DNA of 64,000 nt from Candidatus Poribacteria bacterium (GTDB lineage: Bacteria > Poribacteria > WGA-4E > JAJDTR01). Both the position numbers and the translations under genes were made by a program. Each line of letters opens with the position of its first letter. Within the stretch, counting starts at the first letter, position 1. The stretch lies in contig JAPPIK010000040.1 in the NCBI GenBank assembly GCA_028820655.1, forward strand, positions 1-64,000. Reading direction: 5' to 3'. The notes under the pieces are model-generated. The model ran no database searches. It had not been told where the DNA came from and was given only the letters and a program-made list of their open reading frames with translations. Shown one piece after another: positions 61,618 to 64,000 of the stretch.

Positions 61618-64000
61618 ATGATGTCCTTCATGTCGCTCTACGGAACTTCCGAACATTCGATAGGTTGGCTGGCAATATTACTTGATGCGTCCATAAAAAG
61701 CGTCATTGTGCTCGCACTTGCGGCGGGGTTGAACCTCGGGCTAAAACGCAGTTCCGCGGCGTTTCGTCACCTGCTCTGGTTACTGGCGGTTATGAGTTGC
61801 CTTTGTCTACCCGTCATCTCCGCAACCTTGCCAAGCTGGCGATTACCGCTTGGCGCACAGGCGGTTCCCTCGGCTAAAGCGGTCCCCGGTTTTGAAGGGA
61901 ATCCCTCGGCGCAATTATCATCAACAAATCGTCAGGCGGTGACCCGGCACGCGCAGAATCCTCAAATAGACGTTAACCATAAAGCGGTGGGATCGCCGGA
62001 CACGGTTCATGAGGCATTCGCCACCTCCGCTTCGCAGGCATCGGGTTGGTGGAATCAGTCTACCCTTTGGACATATGTTGGAATTGCCTGGGGCACCGGC
62101 ATGTTGGTTGTGCTGCTGCCGTTGTTAACGGGTTTAATCGGGATTTGGAGAATCGCACGACGAAGCCGGCGCATCACGGATGGCTCGCTGCTGGCGTTGG
62201 CTCGCGAACTCGCAGGGCAAGTCGGGATTAAACGCGGTATCAGGCTGTTGCAGGGCGAGACTGATATGCCGCTGACGTGGGGCATCCTTCGTCCCCGCGT
62301 CTTGATGCCCGCCAATGCGGAGAACTGGCCGACAGACCAACAGCGCGCCGTTCTGCTGCACGAATTCTCACACATCCAGCGGTGGGATTGGCTGACGCAG
62401 ACGATCGCCCAGATCTCCTGCGCCATTTATTGGTTCAATCCGCTAGTATGGGTCGCCGACCACCGGATGCGCCTCGAGCGTGAACGCGCCTGCGACGACC
62501 ACGTCCTGACCAATGGTTGCCGCGCGACAGACTATGCGTCACAACTGCTTGAGATCGCACGAACGTCGCGTCCGCCAGCTTTCGCTGCGCGCGCCGCGGT
62601 AGCGATGGCGCAACCCTCATGGATCGAGAAGCGACTGCGGGTCATTCTCGCCACAGACCGCAATCGAAATCCGGTGACCAAAGCGGTGGTTGCCGTTAGC
62701 GTGCTGGCTGTCGCTTGTCTCGTGCTGCTGATCGGCGTTATGCGTCCCGCGGAAGCGGTCGAGGAGGAAGAGTTGCTGCAGCAGATTCGCGAAGCCGCGC
62801 TATGGTGGCCCCAGCCGGCTGAATTGCCGCCGAGCGACGCGGAAATAGACGCCTTAATGGGACAGTTCGCGAAACGGATCAAAAACGGATTCAAACTCAG
62901 TGAACGGTTTCTCGACGCCTATCCCGAAAGCGAGGAGCGCGACGAAGTATGGATGTACAATGTCCGGTTTCTTTTGGGCCTTCGTAAACAGGAGCAAGCC
63001 AACGGCGAGATTGAAGCGTTCTTGAAGGCGTTTCCCGAATCGAAACACGCACCGGATGTATGGTCGATCAAGATTGAGTTGCTTGAGCGGGAGGGAAAAT
63101 TCAAGGAAGCGCTGGCGCAGATAGACAAGATGGATCACACGGTACCTCTTCCGGCCGTATATAAGCGGAAGGCGCAAATATACTCGCACATGGAGGATTC
63201 GGAAAAAGCCGCCGAATACCGGCTGCGCGCCGCGGAATCGACGTTGGGCAAACCCGCTCCGGATTTCACGCTGAAAGACATCAACGGCGAATCCGTCTCA
63301 CTGGCGGATTTTCGCGGCAAGGTCGTGCTGCTCAACTTCTGGGCGACGTGGAGCGAGCCGTGCATGTACGGGTTGCCGGCGCTGAAGGCAATCTATGAAA
63401 GATTCAAGCACAATCCCGATTTTGCGCTCATCGGCATCAGTTGGGATTTCAAAGACGAAACCGTGTCGAAATTCACTGCGGACAACGAGATGCCGTGGAT
63501 TCACATCCGCGATAGCAAAGATACGCGAGCCACATTCAACGTAAGAGCAATTCCGCACTTCACGGTCATCGGCAAGAGCGGGCTGATACACGAAAACAGT
63601 ATGAGCGGCGGCGGCGGGCTCGACGCGGTGATTGCTTCCCTGCTTGCCGATGCGCCGGGGGAACCGGATCAGTCAAACATCGCCAAACTTCACGAGTTGC
63701 GCGGGGATCTGCACGAAATACGCGGCGAAAGGGAGCAGGCTCTCACGGAATACGAGCGAGCCTTGCGTCTTCAACCGAAAAACATGGGACTGGTTTCCGC
63801 GATCAGAGATTGGTATGAACGCAGCGCCGCGGAAGGGCACAGCCAACCTGAAAAAGCGCTTGCATTTCACGACGAGTCGCTGCCGAAGCTGGTGGAGGCA
63901 AATCGGTATAAAACGCGCGCAAGTTTCGGAATGGGCTATACCGCCTTAAAATTTGCCGAGTTTTATGACGAACGAGGCAACGCCGAAAAATGCTGGCAGG
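61618..64000 (+). CDS. BlaR1-type M56 metalloprotease fused to TPR-like and thioredoxin domains (incomplete at window end)
   Basis: The frame is open from ATG 61618 (AAGGAGGA upstream) to the window end, 794 codons. The N-terminal part has hydrophobic helices and the M56 protease: HEFSH at about 248-252, and ERACDD near 289. A further membrane helix lies near 357-377. A helical, TPR-like region follows (about 400-535). A TlpA/AhpC-type thioredoxin domain (about 540-670) comes next: GKPAPDFTLKDINGE, VVLLNFWATWSEPC and the cis-Pro loop AIPHF with Pro646. The usual CxxC is SxxC (Ser579, Cys582). TPR-like repeats resume after it. It pairs with the BlaI-like gene. A redox- or envelope-sensing receptor is suggested. 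Confidence 0.88.
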   Translation, partial: MMSFMSLYGTSEHSIGWLAILLDASIKSVIVLALAAGLNLGLKRSSAAFRHLLWLLAVMSCLCLPVISATLPSWRLPLGAQAVPSAKAVPGFEGNPSAQLSSTNRQAVTRHAQNPQIDVNHKAVGSPDTVHEAFATSASQASGWWNQSTLWTYVGIAWGTGMLVVLLPLLTGLIGIWRIARRSRRITDGSLLALARELAGQVGIKRGIRLLQGETDMPLTWGILRPRVLMPANAENWPTDQQRAVLLHEFSHIQRWDWLTQTIAQISCAIYWFNPLVWVADHRMRLERERACDDHVLTNGCRATDYASQLLEIARTSRPPAFAARAAVAMAQPSWIEKRLRVILATDRNRNPVTKAVVAVSVLAVACLVLLIGVMRPAEAVEEEELLQQIREAALWWPQPAELPPSDAEIDALMGQFAKRIKNGFKLSERFLDAYPESEERDEVWMYNVRFLLGLRKQEQANGEIEAFLKAFPESKHAPDVWSIKIELLEREGKFKEALAQIDKMDHTVPLPAVYKRKAQIYSHMEDSEKAAEYRLRAAESTLGKPAPDFTLKDINGESVSLADFRGKVVLLNFWATWSEPCMYGLPALKAIYERFKHNPDFALIGISWDFKDETVSKFTADNEMPWIHIRDSKDTRATFNVRAIPHFTVIGKSGLIHENSMSGGGGLDAVIASLLADAPGEPDQSNIAKLHELRGDLHEIRGEREQALTEYERALRLQPKNMGLVSAIRDWYERSAAEGHSQPEKALAFHDESLPKLVEANRYKTRASFGMGYTALKFAEFYDERGNAEKCWQ

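Overview
The window reads as one contiguous piece of a chromosome from an uncultivated, Gram-negative (diderm) bacterium. A PorV-like outer-membrane barrel, several lipobox lipoproteins, an OmpA-type protein and LolA/RseB-like periplasmic proteins indicate two membranes. GatB indicates indirect aminoacylation, MqnD points to futalosine-type menaquinone synthesis, and the RNase P RNA is bacterial type A. CARDB, CotH, lamin-tail, Gfo/Idh and PQQ-propeller proteins, together with many short dispersed palindromic repeats, resemble what is found in Poribacteria and related lineages. That assignment is inference and was not tested by any search. Gene density is high, strands alternate often, and promoters fit the sigma-70 consensus (one perfect TTGACA-N17-TATAAT).

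Layout. 1-9.8 kb: a MITE-like repeat, a secreted CBM9-like protein, ftsH-folP, an outer-membrane protein, a YigZ/IMPACT protein, an unusual GcvH-like protein without the lipoyl lysine, a THUMP/Trm11-type methyltransferase, mqnD and queC. 10-13.7 kb: the RNase P RNA gene, a membrane-anchored spermidine-synthase-like protein with a DUF2617-like partner, and a Spy/CpxP-like protein with a strong terminator. 13.8-24.3 kb: a GH32/43-like propeller, a hydratase, a LolA-like gene broken by an in-frame stop, a Gfo/Idh oxidoreductase, two small zinc-ribbon proteins, a large secreted CARDB/toroid/YdjY protein and an NHL-like propeller. 24.5-28.7 kb: a BMP-type ABC importer operon with only one permease, downstream of a perfect promoter and next to a second copy of the MITE. 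29.4-37.1 kb: deformylase, larE, a GlcF-like Fe-S protein, a DUF4398-like lipoprotein followed by an OmpA lipoprotein, MTA phosphorylase and an RNase Z-like hydrolase.

37-51 kb: a tandem pair of TPR lipoproteins, one of which appears to be decaying; a phosphopantetheinyl transferase; rlmN; gatB; a PH-like membrane protein; a zinc alcohol dehydrogenase; a pterin dehydratase; an ELM1-like protein; a tandem lipoprotein family with a third, truncated copy; and nicotinate phosphoribosyltransferase. 51-59.3 kb: lexA with a candidate operator, then two ECF sigma cassettes. One is sigma, zinc-finger anti-sigma, RseB-like protein and PQQ propeller. The other is sigma plus a CotH/EF-hand/lamin-tail protein. 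59.3-64 kb: a long non-coding stretch with three nested-palindrome repeats, leading into blaI and a BlaR1-type M56 metalloprotease fused to TPR-like helices and a one-cysteine thioredoxin domain. This last gene runs off the window.

The most system-like regions are the tandem ECF cassettes and the repeat/BlaI/M56-thioredoxin locus, both of which look like envelope or redox stress sensing. No tRNA, tmRNA, CRISPR array, complete IS element or prophage was recognised.
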